Translations under genes and position numbers: made by a program
Shown: piece after piece, positions 37,116 to 45,906 of the stretch
Position numbering within the stretch: the stretch's first letter is position 1
How the letters are laid out: each line of letters begins with the position of its first letter
Source of the DNA: Planctomycetaceae bacterium
Lineage (GTDB): Bacteria > Planctomycetota > Phycisphaerae > Sedimentisphaerales > UBA12454
Length of the DNA: 64,000 nucleotides
Reading direction: 5' to 3'
NCBI GenBank assembly: GCA_021371795.1
Contig: JAJFVK010000002.1
Coordinates: 1 to 64,000 of the forward strand
The notes under the pieces: model-generated
Databases searched by the model: none
The model's input: only the letters and a program-made list of their open reading frames with translations
What the model was told of the DNA's origin: nothing

Positions 37116-37144
37116 TTTATAACGATTAGTTTTCTTTTGTGCAA
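37116..37144 (-). promoter_or_regulatory. Candidate sigma-70 type promoter for folC
   Basis: Read on the minus strand: TTGCAC (37144-37139), 17 bases, TATAAA (37121-37116). A transcript would start about 30 bases before the folC ATG, leaving room for the ribosome site. Confidence 0.6.
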
Positions 37145-37485
37145 AAGACACTTTATAATTCCACATTTTTAAGTCTTTATCATACATATATTTACACTAA
37201 ATGGTTAAGCAAAAAGAAATGCGGTTTTTTGTGCGGATTTAAGGATTAGATAAGTCCATTTTACAGCTTAACTGTTACTAAAATCACAGAAAACCGGTGC
37301 TTTTCACGTCAAATTATAACAATACTTCACCCTATAAATCTTTTATTTTTTAGGGGGAAAGGAGAATTATATCCTGATATACGTAAAAAACCGCGACCTG
37401 TTCGCCTATTTTCGGACGTTTTTTGCAGTAGCCGGTAGTCATTAGGTAGTAGATAAGGTATTAAGAGTTGAAATGTTTAGAATAG
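37145..37485. other. 340-base intergenic region, nothing firm
   Basis: Between the divergent folC and MazG-like genes. A purine-rich GGGGGAAAGGAG at about 37355-37366 looks like a ribosome site but no reading frame follows it. Short AAAAAACCG and CGTTTTTT words (37386-37425) could pair loosely. Confidence 0.35.
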
Positions 37486-37521
37486 GTGATAAGATTTGTT
37501 TTCATAGATTGGAGTTTTATT

Positions 37522-37869
37522 ATTAACGACGTTAAAAAAATCACGGATATGATAAAGCAGTTTCGCGACGAGCGCGACTGGATGCAGTTTCATGACCCCA
37601 AGAATATGAGCATCTCTATCGTTCTCGAAGCGTCCGAACTGCTCGAACATTTCCAATGGAAAACCAAAGAAGAAGCCCAACAATATGTCAAAGAACATAA
37701 AGAGGAAATTCAGGACGAAATCGCCGATGTCGCGATGTACCTTTTTGAACTGGCAGATAATCTGGGCATCGATTTGCTCGACGCGATGAAAAATAAAATG
37801 GAAAAAAATATAAAAAAATATCCGGTTGAAAAGGCAAAAGGAAAACATACGAAATATAATAAACTTTAA
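37522..37869 (+). CDS. MazG-like nucleotide pyrophosphohydrolase (RS21-C6 type)
   Basis: A small all-helical NTP pyrophosphatase that removes unwanted nucleotides. The family core is complete: IKQFRDERDWMQFHDPKNMSISIVLEASELLEHFQW, then the metal-binding EXXE pair and DEIADVAMYLFELADNLGIDL. Homologues start with M-N-D-x-K-K; here the matching codon is ATT at 37522 with GGAG 7 bases upstream, so a rare AUU start looks likely. Alternatives are GTG 37486, in frame, or ATG 37549, which would remove the first helix. dprA follows after 60 bases; they may share a transcript. Confidence 0.88.
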   Translation: MNDVKKITDMIKQFRDERDWMQFHDPKNMSISIVLEASELLEHFQWKTKEEAQQYVKEHKEEIQDEIADVAMYLFELADNLGIDLLDAMKNKMEKNIKKYPVEKAKGKHTKYNKL

Positions 37870-37932
37870 CCGCGGATTATACGGATTTTCACGGATTTTT
37901 TTATGTGATATATAAAATTTGGAGGCGGACAA

Positions 37933-39078
37933 TTGAAGGGACATTCGGAAGGGGTAGGCAAGTGGCTGCGGATTGCTCATTGTCAGGGTGTGGGGCCGGT
38001 GATTTTCGGGCGACTGCTCGAAAAGTTCGGCAGGCCGGAGGAAATTCTTAACGCATCAATGGCCGCTCTTTCGCAAGTCGAAGGAATCGGCAGCAAAACA
38101 GCAGAAAAAATATTCAGCTCACGAAACGACTTCGACGTCGAAAAAGAAATCGCACTGGCCGACAAATTCGGCGCGTGCATTATCGATATTACAGATGCCC
38201 GCTACCCGGCCGCGCTGAAAAGAATTTATGACCCGCCGCCGGTGCTTTACGTCAAAGGCGATTTTGTGCCGAGCGATTCGCTTGCGGTCGCGATTGTCGG
38301 CTCTCGGCATTGCAGCAATTACGGAACGGAACAGGCTTCGCGGTTCGCACATCTGCTTGCGGCCGCGGGGTTCACTGTCGTTTCCGGTATGGCACGCGGC
38401 ATTGACTCGGCTGCGCACAGCGGAGCGTTGAGCGCAAAGGGCAGAACTATCGCGGTGCAGGGCTGCGGACTTTCTAATATTTTCCCGCCTGAAAATAAAA
38501 CGCTATTCGAGAAAATTTGCCAAAGCGGCGCGTGCATTAGTGAACTGCCGATGGGATATGAACCGCTGGCGGAAAATTTTCCGCCTCGCAATAGAATTAT
38601 CGCAGGGCTTTCGCTTGCGACGATTGTTGTCGAAGCTATGCCGCGCTCGGGTGCGCTTCTGACGGCCAAAGCTGCGCTGGAAAATAATCGCGAAGTTATG
38701 GCAATCCCCGGCAGAATCGATTCGCCTTTGTCAAAAGGGCCGCACGGCCTGATTAAGCAGGGCGCGAAATTAGTCGAGTCGGTCGATGATGTGATTGAGA
38801 CGCTGGAGTTTCTGCAAATTGATTTTCAGCAACATGTCAAAAACACAAGCGCAAAAGCAGTTGAAAAAGTGCAAAAGGAATTGTTCGACACATCGAAATT
38901 AAATCTTACAGAAACAGAACGGAAAATTTTGGATTCGTTAGACGGCGAACCGGTTCATATCGAAGAAATAATAAGCAAGACCCAATTCGCAGCCGGCAAA
39001 GTCAGCGCGACATTAGTTTCTATGAGATTGAAAGGTTTGGTAAAACAGTTTCCGGGAAACTATTATGCGAAGAGATGA
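37933..39078 (+). CDS. dprA: DNA-processing protein DprA
   Basis: Loads RecA on incoming single-stranded DNA during transformation; 381 residues. A helix-hairpin-helix part at about 10-60 (IAHCQGVGPVIFGRLLEKFG, VEGIGSKTAEKIF) precedes the Rossmann-like core: VAIVGSRHCSNYG, FTVVSGMARGIDSAAHSGAL, TIAVQGCGLSNIFPPEN, ENFPPRNRIIAGLS, EAMPRSGALLTAKAALENNREVMAIPG. A winged-helix end (KILDSLDGEPVHIEEII) is also present. The start is TTG at 37933 with GGAGG 7 bases upstream. Competence genes beyond this one are not seen here, and dprA alone does not prove transformability. Confidence 0.96.
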   Translation: MKGHSEGVGKWLRIAHCQGVGPVIFGRLLEKFGRPEEILNASMAALSQVEGIGSKTAEKIFSSRNDFDVEKEIALADKFGACIIDITDARYPAALKRIYDPPPVLYVKGDFVPSDSLAVAIVGSRHCSNYGTEQASRFAHLLAAAGFTVVSGMARGIDSAAHSGALSAKGRTIAVQGCGLSNIFPPENKTLFEKICQSGACISELPMGYEPLAENFPPRNRIIAGLSLATIVVEAMPRSGALLTAKAALENNREVMAIPGRIDSPLSKGPHGLIKQGAKLVESVDDVIETLEFLQIDFQQHVKNTSAKAVEKVQKELFDTSKLNLTETERKILDSLDGEPVHIEEIISKTQFAAGKVSATLVSMRLKGLVKQFPGNYYAKR

Positions 39079-39106
39079 TGTTACACAAAAATGAAATTAT
39101 CTTATT

Positions 39107-41491
39107 ATGCCAAAAGAAAAACCTATACAACCTGAAATTACAAAAAGAAATCATTATGTACCCCAATGGTATCAAAGAAGATTTATTGAAAATGGTACAC
39201 AATATTGGTGTTTAGATAAAAATTTAACAAATACAGAAAGCAAGCCCTATCATAATTTACCTAAATATTTTTTTCAGCAAAAACATCTCTATACGATTGA
39301 TTTATTTGGTCAAAAAAGTGATATTGTAGAGAAAAAGTTATTCGGTGATATTGATATTAGAGGTTCCAAATCTATAGATAAAATAGCAATAAAGGAAGGT
39401 TGGGAAACAATCGATGGGCATCAAAGTTGGCTAGATTTTATGGATTTTATGAATGCACAAAAACTCCGCACGCCAAAAGGTTTAGATTGGACAAAAAAAT
39501 ATATGGTGGCTTGTGGATATAATCTTGAATCTTTAAATAACAATATTGTACTACATACAATGCAGACAATACGGCATCTTTATTGTTCTATGTGGACGGA
39601 AGCGATTTGGGAGATCGTATCTGCAGATGATAGTAAGACAAAGTTTATAATTAGCGATAATCCAGTAACATTTTATAACCACAGCATTAAACCTGATTCA
39701 GATAAATGGAGGTATCCTGATGAGCCATCTTTGGAAATGATAGGAACACAAACAATTTATCCTTTATCGTTAAATTATTGCTTAATTCTAACCCATAGGC
39801 AATTAGCTCTCAATCATCAGGCTGATCCATTGCAAAACAGAATTAATGCTAGATACTATGATGATGTTAATAACAAAGCTATTTTTAATTTTTTAGATAT
39901 AATTCATGAACGAAGCTTAATAGAAAATGATATTTGTATAATTAATTATGTCCTAAAACAACAAGCAAAAAGTTATATTGCAGGAGCAAAGAAAGAATGG
40001 CTTTATCCTGAAAAATATATAAACAATAGTAATTGGCATGAATTTTATAAAATTTTTTTACCACCCCAAAATAAGGTTCATATATCAACTGGTATTTTTA
40101 TGGGGCACATAGATGGATCGATTGAAGGGTTTGATCCTTATGGCAAAAGAATAACAGACAGTAAAAAAATTGACGAAATGAAGAATAGTATTAACTTTAT
40201 CAAAAAATATACAAGGAAAGAAAATTTCAGTGATTATCTTACTAAATTACTTGATCAATATAACACTCCTAACATACAAGAGCAAAATCTACTTTTAGTA
40301 GAAGGTATTGTTGATATCTTTAAAATGAAAGATAATAAGTTTGAAGATTTCAAAAATAATTTTAATGCTGAAAATGTAAGAACGTTTTATTTGCTGATTG
40401 ATGATTTATGGCCAGCCGGAGTAGACACTATTAAGCCAATCTCAAGTGAGCAAGAATTCAGTTTATTCTATTTGGGAGAATTAGATTATCAAATTATTTT
40501 TTCAAAACTGCTAAATTTAAGTTTATATTTTGATAAATTTTATATATGTAATCCATTCCCACATCCTTGTTGCACGAAAGAATCATATAATCCTATACTG
40601 AATTCTGAACATTATATCGTCAGTACTTATAATTTTATCCTTACTATAATTACATTGTTACCTTGGATTGATACTGGTCAATTACAAATATTACCAAATC
40701 CTTTTGCATTAGATTTTAGTTTTCGAGAAATAGCAATGGCCAATGCTAAAAAGAAAAAACAATATAATATACAAGGAGACCAAGAATTTTTTTGCAGACA
40801 AATGATGTTACAACTTGAGAATATTTTGTTTATAACTCCTGACGAAATTTTAGAACGAACAATCAAAAATTTAATTCCAAATATACCGCAAAATATTATT
40901 TTTGAAATAGCACAAGACACTAGAGAGAAAAAAAAGAAAAATACATTGTTAGTTGGAAAAACAATTGAGAAACTTGGTGAGCAGTATCTATTATATAAAA
41001 CAAATGAAATGGTAGAAATCATGTTTTACATGGCAAAATTGACAAACGCCATACCTTATACTTATCTAAATTTTCAGAAAAATGAATTAGATAGTTTAAA
41101 TGATCTGCAAAATAATTCATTACAATTCAAAATTAATACGTTCAACTGCGATGATGGTTATCTTGTCAGGTCGTTTAAGGATGTGGGAATTTTAGAAAAG
41201 GTTCGTTTGGTTCTAAGGAAATTTAAAAACGAACCCTTTAATCAGGATACACATAAAGAATTGGAAAAAGCTATTTTTGAATCACAAAGTGATTGGGAAA
41301 CTATTAACGTTGCTATGCATAAGTACAAAAATGCAAAATATTCTATATCGCAGGAAAACATTGAATTTAATTTAGGAAACTACGATTTACCAATAATTCA
41401 CCAGCATCTTAAAAAAACTTTTGACAAAAATGAAATATCTTCAGTTCATACTTATCTTTTCAGTGGTACTGCATCAGATAAAACAGAATAA
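39107..41491 (+). CDS. DUF4238-domain protein fused to a large uncharacterised C-terminal region
   Basis: A 794-residue protein in clearly AT-rich DNA, unlike dprA before it. Residues 10-300 form a DUF4238 domain, seen by the opening ITKRNHYVPQWYQRRFIENG and the later FIISDNPVTFYNH and TIYPLSLNYCLILTHRQLAL. Residues 310-480 are a hinge of charged helices. From about 430 a second region follows (FYLLIDDLWPAGVDTIKP, LFYLGELDYQIIF, YICNPFPHPCC, LLPWIDTGQLQILPNPF), which resembles an uncharacterised protein family I cannot name. No membrane helix or signal peptide is clear. DUF4238 proteins are often in variable, mobile or defence-rich regions, so a defence role is possible but unproven. The gene follows dprA after 28 bases, with no clear ribosome site. 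Confidence 0.78.
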   Translation: MPKEKPIQPEITKRNHYVPQWYQRRFIENGTQYWCLDKNLTNTESKPYHNLPKYFFQQKHLYTIDLFGQKSDIVEKKLFGDIDIRGSKSIDKIAIKEGWETIDGHQSWLDFMDFMNAQKLRTPKGLDWTKKYMVACGYNLESLNNNIVLHTMQTIRHLYCSMWTEAIWEIVSADDSKTKFIISDNPVTFYNHSIKPDSDKWRYPDEPSLEMIGTQTIYPLSLNYCLILTHRQLALNHQADPLQNRINARYYDDVNNKAIFNFLDIIHERSLIENDICIINYVLKQQAKSYIAGAKKEWLYPEKYINNSNWHEFYKIFLPPQNKVHISTGIFMGHIDGSIEGFDPYGKRITDSKKIDEMKNSINFIKKYTRKENFSDYLTKLLDQYNTPNIQEQNLLLVEGIVDIFKMKDNKFEDFKNNFNAENVRTFYLLIDDLWPAGVDTIKPISSEQEFSLFYLGELDYQIIFSKLLNLSLYFDKFYICNPFPHPCCTKESYNPILNSEHYIVSTYNFILTIITLLPWIDTGQLQILPNPFALDFSFREIAMANAKKKKQYNIQGDQEFFCRQMMLQLENILFITPDEILERTIKNLIPNIPQNIIFEIAQDTREKKKKNTLLVGKTIEKLGEQYLLYKTNEMVEIMFYMAKLTNAIPYTYLNFQKNELDSLNDLQNNSLQFKINTFNCDDGYLVRSFKDVGILEKVRLVLRKFKNEPFNQDTHKELEKAIFESQSDWETINVAMHKYKNAKYSISQENIEFNLGNYDLPIIHQHLKKTFDKNEISSVHTYLFSGTASDKTE

Positions 41492-41664
41492 GAGATTCAG
41501 AAATAAGAAGCGAACTAAGTATTTTAAATTACTATCACAAATATAATAGTCTTCACTTAATTTAGATGATACTGAATATTCAAACTTAAAATTTACTTTG
41601 TTCCATGATAATTTTCATTTTAATCGAAGGCTTTTGCGGTCGCGGATTTGGGATTTCAGAAAAT

Positions 41665-41860
41665 GAGATTACCGCGTGGTTGTGCACCTCGCAAAGACGC
41701 GTGGCCGCTGCGGCCACGGCTAAACAAATGAACCCTGCCAAAGTCCCCGCAATGGGGATTGAAATGTTGACAGGGCTTAAACAACGTGGATTACCTCACA
41801 AGGGATTTTTAACCGCCTGCGCGGAAATGACACATCGCCGTACCGGCGATGGCTAAACAC
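41665..41860. repeat. Island of four palindromes between the DUF4238 and HNH genes
   Basis: Hairpins in order: CGTGGCCG/CGGCCACG (41700-41718); CCCTGCCAA/TTGACAGGG with inner CCCC/GGGG (41733-41775); CCGC/GCGG (41813-41824), a relative of the repeat at 21111; CATCGCCG/CGGCGATG (41833-41851). The last overlaps the 3' end of the HNH gene. An unsupported reading frame across it has no ribosome site. Confidence 0.7.
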
Positions 41861-42527
41861 GGATATATCTTCTAAAATTTTTCATAAATTTGAATTCCAA
41901 TTGGGCGTTTGCATATCTTTCGGTTTTGTATTTTCGCAAATCTTCGTTCAATAAAATACTCCTGAACGGTTCATTTTTAAAGCAGGGGAAATTCAGCGGG
42001 GCGTATTCCTCATCGCCGGCCTGCAAAACAAATTTGTCACGAGCCAAAGCAACCAATGCTCTATTGGCAGGATTGTCAGGCAATTGAAAGCAAATTTCCT
42101 TTCGGCCTTTAGGTAAAAATTTTCCGGCACAAAAAAGGTTTTTGCCCTGATGTCTGATAAAGACGCCGAAAAAGCCAGTGCCGTTGTCGCATTTTCTGTT
42201 GAGATTGTTTTGTCTCTTTGTAACAAATCTCAAATTACATCTGCGATTGTCTAAAGGGTTGCGGTTTATGTGGTCAACAATCTGGCCTTTTTTTGCGTTC
42301 ATCACAAATCGCGCAAGCGGAATATGACGCGCAGGTTTTTTACTGCAAATGACGACCGGCCAGCCATCAGCGGCAATACGCACGGATGCAATATCACTAT
42401 TGTATTTTTTGTTTGGCGGGTCGCGGCGAATGTTGAATATTTGGCGGTAAATATCCGGGTCGATTTTGATAATGTGATTCTGCATCTTGAGCAGAACATA
42501 ATCGATTTTTTTGCGTGGAATGGGCAT
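41853..42527 (-). CDS. HNH endonuclease, stand-alone, homing-type
   Basis: A 224-residue protein with an HNH nuclease core at about 100-130 (VDHINRNPLDNR followed by NLRFVTKRQNN), the arrangement of homing endonucleases and of NUMOD/AP2-linked HNH proteins. The following FFGVFIRHQGKNLFCAGKFLPKG resembles an AP2-like DNA-binding strand set. The N-terminal stretch (ASVRIAADGWPVVIC) is not recognised. No intron or intein is visible around it, so it is free-standing. It lies between two hairpin clusters, which fits a mobile origin. A weak ribosome site makes the start at 42527 uncertain. Confidence 0.82.
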   Translation of the reverse strand: MPIPRKKIDYVLLKMQNHIIKIDPDIYRQIFNIRRDPPNKKYNSDIASVRIAADGWPVVICSKKPARHIPLARFVMNAKKGQIVDHINRNPLDNRRCNLRFVTKRQNNLNRKCDNGTGFFGVFIRHQGKNLFCAGKFLPKGRKEICFQLPDNPANRALVALARDKFVLQAGDEEYAPLNFPCFKNEPFRSILLNEDLRKYKTERYANAQLEFKFMKNFRRYIRV

Positions 42528-42574
42528 AGAGATTGAAGAATTAAAATTGAAGATTTAAAGAAATGGTTAACTTG

Positions 42575-42770
42575 CCCCCTCTAATTTTACCTTCCCTTGC
42601 GCAGGGTCGTCACTTCGTTTTGACGAGGCAGTAAAATTCTTAAAATTCGGGGGTTTTCAACGTGATTTTGAATGTTTAGCGTCCCCTCTGTTTTTTCTGT
42701 TCGAGGTGGAAAAAACCTTAAGAATCGGGGATTACAAGATTAAAAAATACAAATTTCTTAATCTTGTAAT
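42575..42770. repeat. Three consecutive hairpins, two of related sequence
   Basis: Hairpin 1: CCCCC (42575-42579) with GGGGG (42649-42653), inner AATTTTAC/GTAAAATT, and two side stems. Hairpin 2: CCCC/GGGG around GTTTTTTC/GAAAAAAC (42683-42730). Both carry CCCCTCT on the left and TCGGGG on the right. Hairpin 3: a perfect 13-base stem ATTACAAGATTAA / TTAATCTTGTAAT (42731-42770). They fill the gap between pfkB-type and HNH genes on the minus strand. Hairpin 3 could also stop transcription. Confidence 0.75.
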
Positions 42771-42806
42771 ATTATACCATATTTTTTTAAAAAATCAAGA
42801 AAAGAA

Positions 42807-43772
42807 TTAAATTTTAACGTCCAACATCGAACATTGAACGTTCAACATTGAATTAATTTTTTTCCAATCGAGTTTTTTGCTTAAGCCGAATGCTTTTGCG
42901 GTTGCGGATTTTATTCCATATTCGAGTGCGCGTTTTGCGCAATCAATTCTTGGGCAAAAACAACTTATAAAACCTGCAAGTAAATAATCGCCGCAGGCGA
43001 CGGTGTTACATACATCATATTTTTTGCCAACATATTTGGCGGAGAGAATATATTCATTGGAAATTAACATTGCGCCTTTATCGCCGCGAGAAACGAGGAT
43101 GAATTTTACTTTCGGCAATATTTTTTTTGCAGCGGCGATAATATTTTCTTCTTCTTTTTGGTTCGACAAGCTCACCACAGGTCTGCCGATGAGTTCACTC
43201 AATTCCTCTACGTTGGGCTTAATTAAAAACAAGCCGCCTTTTGCGACAATCTTCTTCATCGCATCGCCGGATGAATCGACGACAACGTTCGCACCTTTCT
43301 TTTTTGCCAGTTCAACCAATTCAATTGCATCGTTCGGCATTGCGCCTGCGAAAATACAAAAACTATGCTTAACGATAATTTTCTGCAAATCACGTTTGAG
43401 CATTTTCATTGATTTTGCATTTGCCAATGTGCTTTTGCTGCGCAAGTGAAGCTGACGTTTATTTTTTGTGTCAACGATTGTAATGTTTTCGCGGGTTCGG
43501 CCGGGGGCCCCTGTAAATTTTATGTTTATATTTTTGAGTTTTTTTAAAGCCTCCTGCATTTGGACGAAATCATCATCGCCCCATAATCCGGCGGCGATTG
43601 ACTGCTCTCCGAGCCACGCGAGAGCTTTATTAATGTTCAATGCTTTGCCGGCGGGGGAAAGTTTCTGTTCGGAGACGATTTTGTGTTCGTTCCAGTTTAT
43701 GCCGGCGATTTCGATAGTCTTGTCCCACGCAGGGCTAAGACCAAGAGTAATAATCTTTTTTATTTTCACCAC
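42807..43772 (-). CDS. PfkB-family sugar (1-phosphofructokinase-like) kinase
   Basis: ATP-dependent ribokinase-fold kinase of 321 residues. The opening ITLGLSPAWDKTIEI and SPAGKALNINKALAWLG are those of the FruK/LacC group (phosphofructokinase or tagatose-phosphate kinase). ILVSRGDKGAMLI and the end motif NTVACGDYLLAGFI stand where most members have GAGDs; Cys replaces the first Gly-Ala, while the catalytic Asp is kept. The last residues (MLNVQCSMLDVKI) come from an interspersed AACATTGAAC repeat. The start is probably GTG 43772 in a CACAGAGACACC-type repeat. accA lies 30 bases upstream on the same strand. Confidence 0.85.
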   Translation of the reverse strand: MVKIKKIITLGLSPAWDKTIEIAGINWNEHKIVSEQKLSPAGKALNINKALAWLGEQSIAAGLWGDDDFVQMQEALKKLKNINIKFTGAPGRTRENITIVDTKNKRQLHLRSKSTLANAKSMKMLKRDLQKIIVKHSFCIFAGAMPNDAIELVELAKKKGANVVVDSSGDAMKKIVAKGGLFLIKPNVEELSELIGRPVVSLSNQKEEENIIAAAKKILPKVKFILVSRGDKGAMLISNEYILSAKYVGKKYDVCNTVACGDYLLAGFISCFCPRIDCAKRALEYGIKSATAKAFGLSKKLDWKKINSMLNVQCSMLDVKI

Positions 43773-43801
43773 AGAGACACCGAGAAAATAGAGATAAAGA
43801 A

Positions 43802-44887
43802 TTATACGCGGATGGTTTTAGAATGGGAAGTTTTAATTTTGCCGTCATCGGCGATTTTGTGGGTTGCGATTTTGATTTTCTGTGTTGTTTCTTCTACTTC
43901 GGCTTCGAGTTTTGTAGCGGTACTGCCCATTGCGCGAAGTTTATTATATCTTGCATCGAGAAGCGAATCGACGTCCATCCTCTTAAGCTCTCGCAATGTC
44001 TTTATAATGTACTGCTCGACATTATAAACCGCGTCGTGGGTGTTTCTGTGCGCGCCGCCGAGCGGTTCGGCAATAATTGAATCCGCAATACCCAGCCGCT
44101 GGAGTTCTCTGCTTGTGAGTTTGAGCGCCTCGGCCGCTTCCTGTGCTTTTGTGCCGTCACGCCAGAGAATCGCAGCGCAGCCTTCCGGCGAAATAACGGA
44201 ATAATATGCGTATTCGAGGATTGCCATTCTATCGCCGACGCAGATACCCAGCGCGCCGCCGGAGCCGCCTTCGCCGATAACGACGCAGATAATCGGAACA
44301 CGCAGGCGGGACATTTCCATCAGGTTGACTGCGATGGCTTGTGCCTGGCCGCGTTCTTCTGCGCCAATGCCGGGATATGCACCGGGTGTGTCGATGAATG
44401 TAACGACGGGAATATTATATTTTTCCGCGAATTTCATTTTCGCAAGCGCTTTGCGATAGCCTTCCGGGTTCGGACAGCCGAAATTGCATTTGATTTTCTC
44501 TTTTACATCACGGCCTTTATTTTGGCCAATGACCATAACATTTTCTCTGCCGATGCGTCCCAAGCCGCAGACCATCGCGGGGTCATCGCCGAAACATCTG
44601 TCGCCGTGGAGCTGGCGGAAATCCTTGACCATCAAATTAAGATAGTCGCCAAGCAGCGGTCTTTTTGGATGGCGGGCGACCTGCACCGTCTGCCATGCGG
44701 AAAGATTCGAATATATATTTTTGAACTCGGTAACCTGCTGCTGCTGAAGTTTACGAATCTCGGCTGAATAGTCTATGCCCTTGACGGACGCGAGCCTTGT
44801 AAGCTCGGCCATCTGGCTGTCTATGTCAGCTATCGTATTTTCAAACGCTAAATAATCGCCGTTTTTCTTATTTTTTGAGTTTGCCAT
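43802..44887 (-). CDS. accA: Acetyl-CoA carboxylase carboxyltransferase subunit alpha
   Basis: Carboxyltransferase subunit that, with AccD, makes malonyl-CoA for fatty-acid synthesis. The AccA signatures are intact: the N-terminal coiled part FENTIADIDSQMAELTRLA, ARHPKRPLLGDYLNLM, HGDRCFGDDPAMVCGLGRI, GQNKGRDVKEKIKCNFGCPNPEGYRKALA, TFIDTPGAYPGIGAEERGQA, VIGEGGSGGALGI and EYAYYSVISPEGCAAILWRDG. Length 361 is a little above the usual 320 because of a 40-residue C-tail. No accD is near. The gene is divergent from tyrA. No strong Shine-Dalgarno sequence is seen. Confidence 0.97.
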   Translation of the reverse strand: MANSKNKKNGDYLAFENTIADIDSQMAELTRLASVKGIDYSAEIRKLQQQQVTEFKNIYSNLSAWQTVQVARHPKRPLLGDYLNLMVKDFRQLHGDRCFGDDPAMVCGLGRIGRENVMVIGQNKGRDVKEKIKCNFGCPNPEGYRKALAKMKFAEKYNIPVVTFIDTPGAYPGIGAEERGQAQAIAVNLMEMSRLRVPIICVVIGEGGSGGALGICVGDRMAILEYAYYSVISPEGCAAILWRDGTKAQEAAEALKLTSRELQRLGIADSIIAEPLGGAHRNTHDAVYNVEQYIIKTLRELKRMDVDSLLDARYNKLRAMGSTATKLEAEVEETTQKIKIATHKIADDGKIKTSHSKTIRV

Positions 44888-45031
44888 AAGTATAAAGATT
44901 AAGCATTTATTGAATTGAAGTTTAGCATAATAGCAATTTTGGGCTTAAAATGAAAGAAAAAATTTGACAGATATCACTTTTGAGGGTACTTTCTACGCAC
45001 CTGGCAAGGATGGTTAATTAATCATAAACTT

Positions 45032-45904
45032 ATGAATATAAAAGATTTACGACAAGTTACGGTAATAGGACTCGGGCTTTTGGGTTCCTCGATAACGCTG
45101 GCTGTAAAGGGCGGAAATTTTGGGATTAAAGCCGCCGGTTTCAGTCATAGGGAATCCACACGAAAAAGGGCCAGAAAACTCGAAGTAGCGGATATTGTAT
45201 ATAGCGATATCCTTGAAAGTGTTGCTGACGCCGATGTCGTAATTCTCGCCACGCCGATTTGTACCTTTGAGGAAATCTTCAAAACCATTAGGCCTGCTTT
45301 GAAAAAGGGCTGCATAGTTACTGATGTCGGGTCGACAAAAGTTTTGCCGCACAAATGGGCGAAGAAAACTTTGCCTGCTTGTGTAAATTATGTAGGTTCA
45401 CATCCGATAGCAGGTTCCGAGCAGCGTGGTGTTGAGTTTGGACGCGATGACCTGTTTTACGGCGCGGCGTGCATTTTGACGGAAGACGCATCGACGGATA
45501 AATCTGCGGCCGCGGTATTGAAAAAATTCTGGTCGCTTCTGGGCTGTCGGGTTTATACAATGGCCGCGGCCAAACACGATAAGATTTTGAGTAATGTAAG
45601 TCATCTGCCGCACGCGACGGCGGCTGCTTTGCTGAACGCTTCGGATTCTGAGCAGCTCAAACATTGCGGCAAAGGTTTTATCGATACATCCAGAGTTGCA
45701 TCCGGGCCGGCGAATGTCTGGTCGGATATTTTTATTACCAACGCGGAAAATATTGAAAAAGGTATCGAAAAATTAATTAAAGAACTTGTGAAAATAAAAA
45801 AAGCGGTTAAACATAAGAAAAAAATTGAAAAACTGCTCGAACAAGCCCGGCAAAAACGGGCTAAACTTATAGAATACAAAGTTTCAAAGAAAGAGATATT
45901 GTAG
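45032..45904 (+). CDS. tyrA: Prephenate dehydrogenase
   Basis: NAD-linked enzyme of tyrosine synthesis, 290 residues. The Rossmann loop VTVIGLGLLGSSITLAV, ADADVVILATPICTF, GCIVTDVGSTK, the catalytic VGSHPIAGSEQRGVEFGRDDLF and the helical NVSHLPHATAAALL are typical of TyrA. The C-terminus is a Lys-rich coiled coil (KKAVKHKKKIEKLLEQARQKR) instead of an ACT domain. Regulation by tyrosine is therefore not indicated. It is followed after two bases by a palindromic repeat and then purL. Confidence 0.94.
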   Translation: MNIKDLRQVTVIGLGLLGSSITLAVKGGNFGIKAAGFSHRESTRKRARKLEVADIVYSDILESVADADVVILATPICTFEEIFKTIRPALKKGCIVTDVGSTKVLPHKWAKKTLPACVNYVGSHPIAGSEQRGVEFGRDDLFYGAACILTEDASTDKSAAAVLKKFWSLLGCRVYTMAAAKHDKILSNVSHLPHATAAALLNASDSEQLKHCGKGFIDTSRVASGPANVWSDIFITNAENIEKGIEKLIKELVKIKKAVKHKKKIEKLLEQARQKRAKLIEYKVSKKEIL

Positions 45905-45906
45905 CT

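Noticed and set aside
41744-41764. CRISPR-like repeat word (CCCCGCAATGGGGATTGAAA)
   Set aside because: Only one copy, no spacers and no cas genes; it lies inside a larger imperfect hairpin.
41605-41856. 83-residue reading frame on the plus strand
   Set aside because: Runs through four palindromes, has no ribosome site and no protein likeness.
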